Assembly: GCA_945861385.1 (NCBI GenBank)
Contig: CAMAUI010000040.1
Span: forward strand, 1-35,808
DNA length: 35,808 nt
Source of the DNA: Prosthecobacter debontii
GTDB lineage: Bacteria > Verrucomicrobiota > Verrucomicrobiia > Chthoniobacterales > Chthoniobacteraceae
Reading direction: 5' to 3'
In this document: positions 24,560 through 32,678 of the stretch, one piece after another
Layout of the letters: each line of letters starts with the position of its first letter
Position numbering within the stretch: the stretch's first letter is position 1
The notes under the pieces: generated by a model
Told to the model about the DNA's origin: nothing
What the model saw: the letters and a program-made list of their open reading frames with translations, nothing else
The model's database searches: none
Made by a program: the position numbers and the translations under genes

Positions 24560-25735
24560 TCAGCGCACGGCCTCGTCGTAGATGTCCTCGAGCACGCGCA
24601 CGGTGGCCTTGATGTCAAACATCGTGGCGATGCGGGCTGCGGCGGCTTTGCTCATCGCGGTATAGCGCTCGGAGTCGGTTGCGAGCGCGAGCATCCCGGC
24701 GGCAAGCGCCTCGTCGTCGCGTTCGGGTGTGAGGAGGCCGCTGACGCAATCCTCGACAGCCTCCGGGATGCCGCCGTGCCGGGTTGCGAGCACCGGGGTG
24801 CCGCAGGCCATCGCCTCGAGGATCGAGTTCGGGATGCCTTCCTGGTCGCCATCGCTGCCGAGTTCGCTGGGATGGAGAAACATGTCCGCTTTTGAATAAA
24901 GGGCGCGCAGTTCGTCCTGGCTGAGAAATCCGGTGCAGGTGACGCGGCCTCCGAGGCCGAGGTCGAGGGCGAGTTTCCAGAGCTTGTCCCGGAGGGGGCC
25001 GTTGCCGGCGAAAACGAGTGTGGCTTTTGGCCACTTCGCGGCGAATGTCGCAAATGCGCGAAGGGTGGTGAACAGTCCCTTTTTCTCGATCAACCGGCAT
25101 GCTTGGAGGCAGTTCCATGCGCCGTCCACCGGGGCTGTGCGCTGGCGGAAGGGGATTCTTTCGAGCGGCAGGCCGGTTCTGTTCAGGCGGATTTTTTCGC
25201 GCGGGCACCCGGCTTCGACGATGCGGTCTGCGAGCGAGTTGCTTCGCACGAGGATGAATTTCGCGAGCGCGAACACCCGCTGCATTGCGGCGCGGTGCTT
25301 CGGGCGGTGGAGATCCACCTGCGCATCCGCGCCGTGGAAGCTCACGACGAAGGGCACCGGCGCGATCTCGAGCAGCGGGAGGAGATGCACTCCGATGTGG
25401 CCGAAGTACACGTGCAGCAGCCGCGCGCCCGATTCAAAGATTTCCCTGCGGAGCCGCTGCGCCTCGCTTTGGTAGATCGTGATTGGAGCCCGCTGCACGT
25501 GCTTCTGCCAGACACGGCGGAACTGGTGCGACCACGGCTTTGGGATGATGCGGATCGCGGAAAACGGGAACGCCTTTTCGTTTTCACGCTTCTGGCAGAT
25601 CACGAGGGTGCGCCAGCGCGACAACCGGCGAACCTGCCGGTACACGTGCAGCATCTCGGGCTTGAGGAACGTAACAATGTAACTCGCCACGAGCGGGGTC
25701 TCGGGCGGGCTGTCAGAATTGGGCATTTTCAGCAA
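24560..25735 (-). CDS. GT4-type glycosyltransferase
   Basis: A 391-residue GT-B fold enzyme of the GT4 family, probably moving a sugar onto a polysaccharide or lipid carrier at the inner face of the membrane. Seen are VVSFHGADA in the N-terminal half, the linker GAWNCLQACRLIEKKGL that opens the C-terminal half, VFAGNGPLRDKLWKLA, and the donor-binding block EGIPNSILEAMACGTPV (299-315) with its Ex7E pattern (Glu299, Glu307). The DMFLHPSELGSDGDQ stretch before it is common in GT4 colanic-acid-like transferases. The substrate cannot be read from the sequence. Its start is only about 30-39 bases from the kdsD start on the other strand, so their promoters must overlap. ATG at 25735 or 25726. Confidence 0.92.
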   Translation of the reverse strand: MLKMPNSDSPPETPLVASYIVTFLKPEMLHVYRQVRRLSRWRTLVICQKRENEKAFPFSAIRIIPKPWSHQFRRVWQKHVQRAPITIYQSEAQRLRREIFESGARLLHVYFGHIGVHLLPLLEIAPVPFVVSFHGADAQVDLHRPKHRAAMQRVFALAKFILVRSNSLADRIVEAGCPREKIRLNRTGLPLERIPFRQRTAPVDGAWNCLQACRLIEKKGLFTTLRAFATFAAKWPKATLVFAGNGPLRDKLWKLALDLGLGGRVTCTGFLSQDELRALYSKADMFLHPSELGSDGDQEGIPNSILEAMACGTPVLATRHGGIPEAVEDCVSGLLTPERDDEALAAGMLALATDSERYTAMSKAAAARIATMFDIKATVRVLEDIYDEAVR

Positions 25736-25765
25736 CGGGGGATGCCGCGTAATGTCTGATTCCGC

Positions 25766-26764
25766 ATGTCATCACAAGCACCATCTCCATCCTCCACGCA
25801 TATCGAGCGCGGCAGGCGCGTGTTTGAATTGGAGGTGGCCGAGGCCCGCCGGGTGGGCGAGCGGCTCGGGGAGTCGTTTGCGCATGCGGTCGAGACGCTG
25901 CGCGAGGCAGTGGAGCGCCAGCGCAAGGTGGTGGTGGTCGGCGTGGGAAAAAGCGGCCACATCGGCGCGAAGATCGCCGCCACGCTCACGAGCACCGGCG
26001 CTCCAGCGGTGATGCTGAACGCGCTCAACGCCCTGCACGGGGACCTCGGCATCGTGTGCGACGGCGATGTGATCCTCGCCCTGAGCAACAGCGGGGAGAC
26101 GGATGAACTGATGGACGTCTTCCCGGCGATCGCGCGATTTGACGTGAGGATCATCGCGATGACGGGAAATCCGAAATCGTTCATGGCGAAAAACGCGCAC
26201 ATTCATCTCGATGCGTCCGTCGAGCGCGAGGCGTGTCCGCTCGAACTCGCACCGACGGCGAGCACGACGGCGATGCTGATCTTCGGCGATGCGCTGGCGA
26301 TGGCGCTGCTCGAGGCGAGGGGATTCACGCGCGAGGACTTCGCGAAGTATCACCCGTCCGGAAAGCTCGGCCGCACGCTGCTCCTCACCGTCGAGCACAT
26401 CATGCGCGGGGCCGACCAGATGGCGTGCATCGCGCCGGATGCGGTTGTGCGTGACGTGCTTCTCGAAATGGCGCGCCGGCGCGCCGGGAGCGCGATCGCC
26501 GTGGGCGCGGATGGCGTGCTTGCGGGCATTTTCACGCAGGGGGATTTTGCGCGGCACCTGGCGACGAATCCGAATCTGCTGGAGCTGCCGGTCGCGCCGT
26601 TCCTGACGCCGAAGCCCATCACGATCCGCGCGGGTGCGCTCGCGGTCGAGGTGTTGCACATTCTCGAATCGCACCGGATTGACGACCTCGTGGTTGTGGA
26701 CGCGGAAGGCCGGCCTGCCGGCATGGTGGATTCGCAGGATCTCGCGCGGTTCCGGCTCATTTAG
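25766..26764 (+). CDS. kdsD: Arabinose-5-phosphate isomerase KdsD (KpsF/GutQ type)
   Basis: Converts ribulose-5-phosphate to arabinose-5-phosphate, the first committed step to Kdo, the inner sugar of lipopolysaccharide. The 332-residue product has a SIS domain (about 35-185) with VGVGKSGHIGAKIAATLTST, HGDLG (91-95), ALSNSGETDE (105-114) and APTASTTAML (162-171), then KYHPSGKLG (194-202), then two CBS domains (about 211-265 and 275-332) ending VVDAEGRPAGMVDSQDLAR. His91 and His196 sit at family positions. The usual HP-x-E/D-A segment before HGDLG reads LNALNAL here. It diverges from a GT4 gene, and an O-methyltransferase follows 49 bases after its stop. Kdo synthase and phosphatase genes are not in the window. 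Confidence 0.96.
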   Translation: MSSQAPSPSSTHIERGRRVFELEVAEARRVGERLGESFAHAVETLREAVERQRKVVVVGVGKSGHIGAKIAATLTSTGAPAVMLNALNALHGDLGIVCDGDVILALSNSGETDELMDVFPAIARFDVRIIAMTGNPKSFMAKNAHIHLDASVEREACPLELAPTASTTAMLIFGDALAMALLEARGFTREDFAKYHPSGKLGRTLLLTVEHIMRGADQMACIAPDAVVRDVLLEMARRRAGSAIAVGADGVLAGIFTQGDFARHLATNPNLLELPVAPFLTPKPITIRAGALAVEVLHILESHRIDDLVVVDAEGRPAGMVDSQDLARFRLI

Positions 26765-26813
26765 CCGGGCATGGCGGTTGATTGCGACGGGTGCCGCGCT
26801 GTATGCGTGGGAC

Positions 26814-27839
26814 ATGAATCACATTCTCGATGAGCCCGTGTCGGATCCTCTCCCACTATACCGGCATCGGGATGGCATCGCGGCGGTGGATTTGCTGGCG
26901 GTTGCGATCGCGCACCTGGATTTTTTCACGTGGCTGGCGGAGCACCCCGGCACGCTCGGCGCGATCTGCGCGCAGTTCGGGATCCATCCGCGGCCTGCGG
27001 ATGTGATGATGACGCTGCTTGCGGCGCAGGGTCTCGTGACACAGAGCGGGGGTTGTTTTCATCTCACGCTCCGTGCGCGCGAGCACCTGGTGGCGGGCTC
27101 GCGGTTCAATCTCGCCCCGTATTACGCCTCGATGAAGGATCGCGGGCCGACGCTCGACATGCTGAAGGTCTTGAGGACGGGCAAGCCGGCCAACTGGGGC
27201 AGCTACGACCCGCAAGCCTGGGCGCAGGCGATGGAGCGCCCGGATTTTGCCGCGCAATTCACAGCGGCGATGGATTGCCGCGGGGTTCTGCTCGGGCCGG
27301 CGCTGGCGAAGGGTCTCGACCTCAGCGGGTGCAAGGCGCTGCTGGACATCGCGGGCGGGAGCGGGATTTACGCCTGTTGCATTGCGGCGGCGAACCCGGA
27401 TCTTCGCGCCGCAGTCCTGGAGCGCCCGCCGGTGGACCGCATCGCACGCGAGTGCATCGAAAAGCAGCAATGCAGCGCGCGGGTCGAAGTGATCGCCGGG
27501 GATATTTTCAAGGGCGCGTTGCCCGGCGGGTTCGACGCGCACCTTTGGTCGAACGTGCTGCACGATTGGGACGAGCCGGAAGTCCGGGCGCTGCTCGCGA
27601 AGTCACATGCCGCGCTGCCATCAGGCGGCCTGGTGGTGGTGCATGATGCGTTCATCAATGTGGAAAAAAACGGGCCGCTGCACATTGCGGAGTATTCCGC
27701 GCTGCTGATGAACATCACCGAGGGCAGATGCTACTCGGTCGCCGAAATTCGCCGGTATTTGTCGGACGCAGGCTTCGAGTGGGTGGCGCAGAAGCCGACC
27801 GCCGTGGGCAGGGGCTACATCGCAGCGCTCAAGCCGTAG
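26814..27839 (+). CDS. Family-2 O-methyltransferase (acetylserotonin-MT/plant-OMT like)
   Basis: A 341-residue SAM-dependent small-molecule methyltransferase. The N-terminal half is a helical winged dimerisation domain (AVDLLAVAIAHLDFFTWLAE near 23-42, then a helix-turn-helix-like PRPADVMMTLLAAQGLV). The C-terminal half holds LLDIAGGSGIYA (176-187, SAM motif I), GDIFKGALPGGFDAHLW, and the catalytic NVLHDWDEPEV, where His250 matches the general base of the family. In bacteria, such enzymes often methylate pigments, polyketides or phenolics, but no biosynthetic genes lie next to it. The ATG at 26814 is taken because the longer frame upstream overlaps kdsD and is not conserved. It may be read through from kdsD. 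It is convergent with the SprT-like gene with only 5 bases between. Confidence 0.9.
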   Translation: MNHILDEPVSDPLPLYRHRDGIAAVDLLAVAIAHLDFFTWLAEHPGTLGAICAQFGIHPRPADVMMTLLAAQGLVTQSGGCFHLTLRAREHLVAGSRFNLAPYYASMKDRGPTLDMLKVLRTGKPANWGSYDPQAWAQAMERPDFAAQFTAAMDCRGVLLGPALAKGLDLSGCKALLDIAGGSGIYACCIAAANPDLRAAVLERPPVDRIARECIEKQQCSARVEVIAGDIFKGALPGGFDAHLWSNVLHDWDEPEVRALLAKSHAALPSGGLVVVHDAFINVEKNGPLHIAEYSALLMNITEGRCYSVAEIRRYLSDAGFEWVAQKPTAVGRGYIAALKP

Positions 27840-27844
27840 CGCGT

Positions 27845-28345
27845 TCAGCGGAGGAAACGCCCGAGGTTTTCAGTCTCCCACGCCGTTGCCGCCTTGAAAT
27901 TCCGGTAGCGGCGTTCCCGCGCGAGGAATCGCTCGTGATGGATGCGCCGCCGGCCCGAACCGTCGAATTCATCCGGCACGATTGCATGCAACATTTCGTG
28001 GAAGACGACGTATTCCACGTACCACCACGGGACGAAATCGCGGTCGAGGAGGCGATTGATCCGGATTTCGCGATCCTCCTCCTGGATGCACCCAAACACA
28101 ATGTAGCGGGCGGGCTTCCGGCTGCGCTTGCGCGCCCACTTGATCGTGTAATGGCGGAGCCGGTTGCGGAAATAGCGTTTGTTCAAGCGGTCGAAGATTG
28201 CCTGCAAGTCATAGTACACGCCGTCCGAGCCAAACTCGAACTGCGTCTGGACGGCGCCTCGCGGTGCGAGCGAATGCCTTTTCCGCGGCGCTTGTTTTGC
28301 CACGGGCTTCCGCTTTTTTGGGTGTGGAGTCTTGCGCTTGTTCAT
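27845..28345 (-). CDS. SprT-like zinc metalloprotease
   Basis: A 166-residue cytoplasmic protein with the zinc-protease motif HEMLH (116-120) in YVVFHEMLHAIV and a likely third ligand in RRRIHHERF (His136 or His137), spaced as in SprT/Spartan-type proteases. The core before it (YYDLQAIFDRLNKRYF, then IKWARKRSRKPARYIVFG) has the strand pattern of the family. The first 25 residues are strongly basic (KKRKPVAKQAPRKRHS), which may bind nucleic acid. The C-terminal zinc ribbon of SprT is absent. In eukaryotes Spartan cuts DNA-protein crosslinks; the bacterial role is unclear. The ATG at 28345 is chosen because the upstream frame (to 28522) overlaps lpxD. It lies 55 bases behind lpxD on the same strand and may belong to the bamA-skp-lpxD unit. 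Confidence 0.82.
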   Translation of the reverse strand: MNKRKTPHPKKRKPVAKQAPRKRHSLAPRGAVQTQFEFGSDGVYYDLQAIFDRLNKRYFRNRLRHYTIKWARKRSRKPARYIVFGCIQEEDREIRINRLLDRDFVPWWYVEYVVFHEMLHAIVPDEFDGSGRRRIHHERFLARERRYRNFKAATAWETENLGRFLR

Positions 28346-28400
28346 CACGGGACCAATGATCCGCGTGAAAACTAGGCGCACATCCCGGGACGGCAAGCGC

Positions 28401-29450
28401 TCAGGGCTCCGGGGGCAAACTTTTCCCGGTTTCCCCGAGTCGCTGCTCCAAAGCGCGCACCCGGGCCTTGAGTTTCCCGAGGCTGCGAAGATGGGCCACC
28501 TGTTCCCGCCACTCCTTCGCATCGGCAGCTGGATACCCCATCACCAACTTATTGGGGGCAATGGACTTAGTAACCCCTGAGCCAGCACTGACGATCGCCT
28601 GATCCCCGATCTCCAAGTGCCCGGAGACGCCTGCCTGACCGGCTAGCGTGACGTATTTTCCGAGCGTAACACTCCCGGCAATCCCGACCAGTCCGCAGAC
28701 AATGGAATGCTTTCCAATCACCACATTATGACCCACTTGCACCAAATTATCTATCTTGCAGCCCTCCTGAACCCAAGTTCGGCCAAACCGCGCCCGATCA
28801 ATGCAGGAATTCGCCCCAATCTCCACATCATCATCTATTTGCACAATTCCAACCTGTGGCACTTTGACATACCGGCCATCTTTGAAGTCATAGCCAAATC
28901 CGTCTGTCCCCAACACCACTCCCGTATGGAGAATTACACGGTTCCCGACAATGCACCGGGTGCCGATCATCACCCGGGGGCCAAGAGTGGAGCCCTCCCC
29001 GATCCGCACGTGATGGCCGATGTAGCAATGGGCGCCGATCACCGTGCGATCCCCGATTTGCGCCCCGTTCTCGATTACTGCGTACGGCTGGATGCTCACA
29101 TCGGCGCCGAGTTTCACCTCGTGCCCGAGCACCGCGGTGGGATGAATTCCCGGGGCAAACTTCACGGGCGGTGGTGTGAGCCGCTCGATGACCTTCGTAA
29201 AAGACACCGTCGGATTTTCGCACCGGATGCAGATGGGCGGGACATCCTCGGCGAAGTCCAAAGGAACCAGCACAGCCGCGGCGTGGGAGGCACGGAGCTT
29301 CTGCAGGTATTTCGGGTTGTTGAAAAAGGTCACGTCGTGCGCGCCCGCGTCCTCAAGCGCCGCGACCCCAGTGACCCTGGCGGAACCATCCACCCCGGAA
29401 ACAAGCTGGCCGCCGATAAAGGCGGCCAGTTCGGTGACAGAGATATCCAC
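28401..29450 (-). CDS. lpxD: UDP-3-O-acylglucosamine N-acyltransferase LpxD
   Basis: Adds the second, amide-linked hydroxy-fatty acid to UDP-3-O-acyl-glucosamine, the third step of lipid A synthesis. The 349-residue product has the usual uridine-binding N-terminal domain (about 1-100, VAALEDAGAHDVTFFNNPKY), then a left-handed beta-helix of hexapeptide repeats (about 101-320). The catalytic His241 lies in VQVGHNVVIG. A C-terminal helix (EWREQVAHLRSLGKLKARVR) closes the trimer. The gene starts 7 bases behind skp and is part of the conserved bamA-skp-lpxD cluster. Positions 28681-28920, covering residues about 178-257, are much poorer in G+C (about 50% by hand count) than the adjoining 60-base blocks of the same gene (62-63%), hinting at recombination or unusual codon choice over the active site. 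Confidence 0.97.
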   Translation of the reverse strand: MDISVTELAAFIGGQLVSGVDGSARVTGVAALEDAGAHDVTFFNNPKYLQKLRASHAAAVLVPLDFAEDVPPICIRCENPTVSFTKVIERLTPPPVKFAPGIHPTAVLGHEVKLGADVSIQPYAVIENGAQIGDRTVIGAHCYIGHHVRIGEGSTLGPRVMIGTRCIVGNRVILHTGVVLGTDGFGYDFKDGRYVKVPQVGIVQIDDDVEIGANSCIDRARFGRTWVQEGCKIDNLVQVGHNVVIGKHSIVCGLVGIAGSVTLGKYVTLAGQAGVSGHLEIGDQAIVSAGSGVTKSIAPNKLVMGYPAADAKEWREQVAHLRSLGKLKARVRALEQRLGETGKSLPPEP

Positions 29451-29457
29451 AGCCGGG

Positions 29458-30069
29458 TTACTTGTCCTTCTTTTCAGGCTTCTTGTCGTCGGCGGCAGCC
29501 GCCGATTTGCGGTCGGCGTTCAGCCGGTCAATGACAGCCTTCGTGAAATCGTAACTGCTCTTGGCGAACATCACCACGGGGACGTTGTTGATGCTGTTGC
29601 CGGAGGTGTCCAGGACCAGGTCGTAATTCTCACTCTTCACGATGTCGTCCACGACTTTCTTGATCTCGTCCACGATGCCGTTGCGGATACGGAGTGTCTG
29701 ATCCTGCACGGACTTTTCCTTCTCCTGCTGGTAAGCTTGGAGGTCTTTCATCATGGCCTGCCACTGGCCGATTTTCTTTTCACGATCGCCAGAGGTTTCC
29801 TCCTTCTTTTTTGCGCTGAGTTCCGGCTGCTTGAGCTGCTCGTTGAGCTTGGTGATCTCGGCCTCGAGCGTCTTCCGCGCCTCGTTGCGGTCGTCGAGTT
29901 CGCGTTTCACGCCCGCACGAATCTCGCTCATCTTCGATTCGGCCTCCTTGGTACGCCAGTATTTCTCGAATACGGTCTTCATGTCCACGGTCCCGATCTT
30001 GGCCTCCGCAAGGGATGTGGATGTGAAGCCCATGAGGATGGCGAGTGTGAGTAAAAGGTAGTTCTTCAT
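29458..30069 (-). CDS. skp: Periplasmic OmpH/Skp-family chaperone
   Basis: Binds unfolded outer-membrane proteins in the periplasm on their way to the Bam complex. The 203-residue product has a signal peptide (about 1-21, MKNYLLLTLAILMGFTSTSLA), the family start AKIGTVDMKTVFEKYWRT, a long charged coiled coil (about 45-140, Lys/Glu-rich, with DDRNEARKTLEAEITKLNEQ), and a beta-rich C-terminal part (YDLVLDTSGNSINNVPVV). An extra Lys/Ala/Asp-rich tail ends DKKPEKKDK. It is longer than E. coli Skp (161 residues with signal), as often in PVC bacteria. It sits between bamA (40 bases) and lpxD (7 bases), the classical order. Confidence 0.93.
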   Translation of the reverse strand: MKNYLLLTLAILMGFTSTSLAEAKIGTVDMKTVFEKYWRTKEAESKMSEIRAGVKRELDDRNEARKTLEAEITKLNEQLKQPELSAKKKEETSGDREKKIGQWQAMMKDLQAYQQEKEKSVQDQTLRIRNGIVDEIKKVVDDIVKSENYDLVLDTSGNSINNVPVVMFAKSSYDFTKAVIDRLNADRKSAAAADDKKPEKKDK

Positions 30070-30109
30070 AAATGGTGGATGGTGCTAGACCGGACGCGAC
30101 GACCGGCGT

Positions 30110-32419
30110 TCAAAACTTGTAGCCGACATTGAATTGGAATTTCCCCGTCGAGTCGTTGTCCTCGTCCGCCTGGAGCGGGATGCCGTAGTCAATCCGGATC
30201 GGGCCGATCGCGGGAAGTTCGAGCAGAAGACCGATACCCACGTCGCTGTTCACATTGCCGGTGCTGAAATCCCAAGACTCGCGGTTTACGAAGCCGGCAT
30301 CGTAGAACACCGCGCCGCGGACGCTCTCAACGATCGGGAATGTGTACTCGATAGTGAACCGCGCGAGCGTGTTGCCACCCACTGGCTCGCCGTCCTCGTC
30401 CTTCGGGCCCACGTCGCGGTAGCGGAAACCACGCAGGCTGTTCGGGCCGCCGAGGTAGAGCCGGTCATAGATCGGCACCTTGTCGCCGCCGCTCCACGTT
30501 TCCACCCCCGCGACCTGCGCCTCGATCGTGAGGATCGTGTCGCCGGGGAGGTGGATGTATCTCGATGCCTCGAGGTCGAACCCATAGATGTCCGTGTCGC
30601 CGCCAAGGAAGCCACCGGCGAGGTAGGTTTGCACGTCGAGCCGCCAGCCCTTGCGCGGGAGATACACGCGGTCGCGCGAGTCGTACGTCAGCCCGAGGCT
30701 GAGCTGGCTCTTGAGCCGGTCGCCCTCCTCGCTGCGGATCTCGTCGGACACATCATCGTCGAAATTGTGAATCCCCACGTCCTCGAGCCGGTACTCGAAA
30801 CGGGCCGCCGTGAATTCATTCACCGGCTTGCGCAGCGAGATCGCCGTTCCATAGCGCCGCTCGTCGTACACGCGGCTCGTGTAGCTCGCATCGCGGTAGA
30901 AAATTTCCCCGCCGAGCGACAGCTTCTGGTCGAGGAAATACGGCTCCGTCAGCGCCAGCACGAAGTCCTTCCGCCGCGTGCCGTACTGCGCGCGCATGCG
31001 GAACTTCTGGCCGCCGCCCTGGAAGCGCGGCCAGCCCGCGGCGTCGAAGTTCCCCTGCGTCAGCTCCACGAACCCGAGCACGTTGTCTATCGAGCTGAAG
31101 CCCGCCCCGAAATTGAACGACCCCGTGCGCGTCTCCGTCACGTCCACGTTCAAATCCCGCCGGCCCGGCACCGAGACGAGCGGTTCCGCGGGACGCACGT
31201 TCACCTGCGAGAAATATTTCAGGTTCTCCAGCCGCTGCCGGCTCGCATCCATCCGCACCGTGTTGAACGTCTCCCCCGGCGCCAGCGCCAGTTCGCGGCG
31301 GATCACCTTGTCCTTTGTCCGGGTGTTGCCCGCGATGTTCACCTTGTCCACGTAGTACTGGATGCCCTCATCCAGCCGGAACTCCACGTTCACGATCCCC
31401 GCCCCCGCCGGCAGCGGCGAGGCGAGCACCTGCAGATCGAGATAACCCTTCGCGCCATAAATGTCATTCAGCGCCTTGCGATCCGACGCCAGCGCCTGCG
31501 GCGAATACACGCTCCCCGCCTTCAGCTTCAACCCGCGCGTCAGCTCATCCATCGGGAATACCTTCGCGCCCGAGTAGCTCACCTTCCCCACCTTGTACTG
31601 CTGCCCCTCGACGACCGGAAAAGTCACATCCACCTTCTCCCCGCGCCGCGTGACAGTCGGCTGCTTCACCTGCGCATCAATATAGCCGCGGCCCGCGTAG
31701 AAATCCGTGATCGCCTTCCGATCCTCCTCGATCTGGTCGCTGCTCAGCTTCCCCGCCGTGCTCGACAAAATGTTCAGCAGCCCCTTCGGCTTCGTCTTCA
31801 CCGCCTTGAGCAGTTCCTTCCGCGACGCCGCCGCATTCCCCGTGAACTGCACCTCGGCGATTTTCGACTTCACGCCCTCGGAAATCTCAAACACCACCCG
31901 CGTCGTCCCGCGCCCGCCCGCCTGCTTCTTCGTGCGGACATCCACGTCCGAATACCCCTTCTTCTGGTAATAATCGAGCACCTTCTGCCGATCCTGCTCG
32001 AGCCCTGCCTCACTGAGCGCCACGCCCGGCTTCGCGGTGATTTCGTCGCGCAGTTTCGATTCCTTCACCCGTGTCGCACCCGTGATCACCACCTCCGAGA
32101 TCGAGCTCTTCGGCGTCACATTCACGATCACCTTCACCCCTTCCCCGTCCGGCGCGTAAAACATGTTCACATCCGAAAAATTGCCCGTCGCATACAGGCT
32201 GCGGATGTCCTCCTGGGTCACCAGCGGCGAATACGGCCGGCCCACGCGCGTCCGCATATTGGCGAGGATCTTCTCCTTCGACACCGTCTGCGAACCCTCC
32301 TGTCGCACCTCGATGCTTTTCACGACCGGAGTCGGCTGGGCTTGGGCGCGGAGAGCCGCCGGTGTCACCAGCAGGCATGTGAGAGCCCAGAGGGCCGTGG
32401 AAAAAATACGGAGTTTCAT
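30110..32419 (-). CDS. bamA: Outer-membrane protein assembly factor BamA
   Basis: Central Omp85-family insertase that folds beta-barrel proteins into the outer membrane. The 769-residue product has a signal peptide (about 1-27), five POTRA domains (about 34-104, 106-183, 185-276, 277-354, 355-432; for example VVITGATRVKESKLRDEI, VNIAGNTRTKDKVIRREL) and a C-terminal 16-strand barrel. The loop-6 motif is GGPNSLRGFRYRD, with LRGF in place of VRGF, and the protein ends FQFNVGYKF with the terminal aromatic residue that Bam substrates carry. POTRA 3 is longer than the others (GLLNILSSTAGKLSS insert), as is usual. It heads the minus-strand unit bamA-skp-lpxD, for which I see a sigma-70-type promoter at 32473-32501. 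Other Bam subunits are not in this window. Confidence 0.97.
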   Translation of the reverse strand: MKLRIFSTALWALTCLLVTPAALRAQAQPTPVVKSIEVRQEGSQTVSKEKILANMRTRVGRPYSPLVTQEDIRSLYATGNFSDVNMFYAPDGEGVKVIVNVTPKSSISEVVITGATRVKESKLRDEITAKPGVALSEAGLEQDRQKVLDYYQKKGYSDVDVRTKKQAGGRGTTRVVFEISEGVKSKIAEVQFTGNAAASRKELLKAVKTKPKGLLNILSSTAGKLSSDQIEEDRKAITDFYAGRGYIDAQVKQPTVTRRGEKVDVTFPVVEGQQYKVGKVSYSGAKVFPMDELTRGLKLKAGSVYSPQALASDRKALNDIYGAKGYLDLQVLASPLPAGAGIVNVEFRLDEGIQYYVDKVNIAGNTRTKDKVIRRELALAPGETFNTVRMDASRQRLENLKYFSQVNVRPAEPLVSVPGRRDLNVDVTETRTGSFNFGAGFSSIDNVLGFVELTQGNFDAAGWPRFQGGGQKFRMRAQYGTRRKDFVLALTEPYFLDQKLSLGGEIFYRDASYTSRVYDERRYGTAISLRKPVNEFTAARFEYRLEDVGIHNFDDDVSDEIRSEEGDRLKSQLSLGLTYDSRDRVYLPRKGWRLDVQTYLAGGFLGGDTDIYGFDLEASRYIHLPGDTILTIEAQVAGVETWSGGDKVPIYDRLYLGGPNSLRGFRYRDVGPKDEDGEPVGGNTLARFTIEYTFPIVESVRGAVFYDAGFVNRESWDFSTGNVNSDVGIGLLLELPAIGPIRIDYGIPLQADEDNDSTGKFQFNVGYKF

Positions 32420-32472
32420 TGGTTGGTGGCTTCTCCCGCCGGCGAGACATGCTGGCCCGCGGAAGCGCGCGC

Positions 32473-32501
32473 ATTAACCAGAGCGCCCGTCCCAGCGTCA
32501 A
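32473..32501 (-). promoter_or_regulatory. Putative sigma-70-type promoter of bamA-skp-lpxD
   Basis: On the minus strand TTGACG (32501-32496) is separated by exactly 17 bases from GTTAAT (32478-32473): five of six bases match the -35 and four of six the -10 consensus. Transcription would start near 32466, about 47 bases before the bamA ATG at 32419. Confidence 0.5.
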
Positions 32502-32601
32502 GCCGCTGTTTCTTCAAAATGCGACATGCTGCGGCCATTCGGCCATCGTGGGGCTTGGGATTTCACCGCCAATTTTCCCGCAATCCGGACCAAAAAATGA
32601 C

Positions 32602-32630
32602 TTGCCCGCGAATCGCTACCGGACTGCAAT
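32602..32630 (+). promoter_or_regulatory. Weak putative promoter of the repeat-protein gene
   Basis: TTGCCC (32602-32607), 17 bases, then TGCAAT (32625-32630): four of six matches to each half-site. The start would be near 32637, about 42 bases before the ATG at 32679. The 259-base gap 32420-32678 holds this and the bamA promoter; I see no gene or RNA structure in it. Confidence 0.28.
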
Positions 32631-32678
32631 TCCCTCAATCAACAATGCGGCATTCGCCGCGCAACTCACCAGACTCCC

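Noticed and set aside
28601..28940. Low-GC block in lpxD as an inserted mobile element
   Set aside because: The LpxD frame and hexapeptide pattern run through it without a break, so it is a compositional change within the gene and not an insertion.
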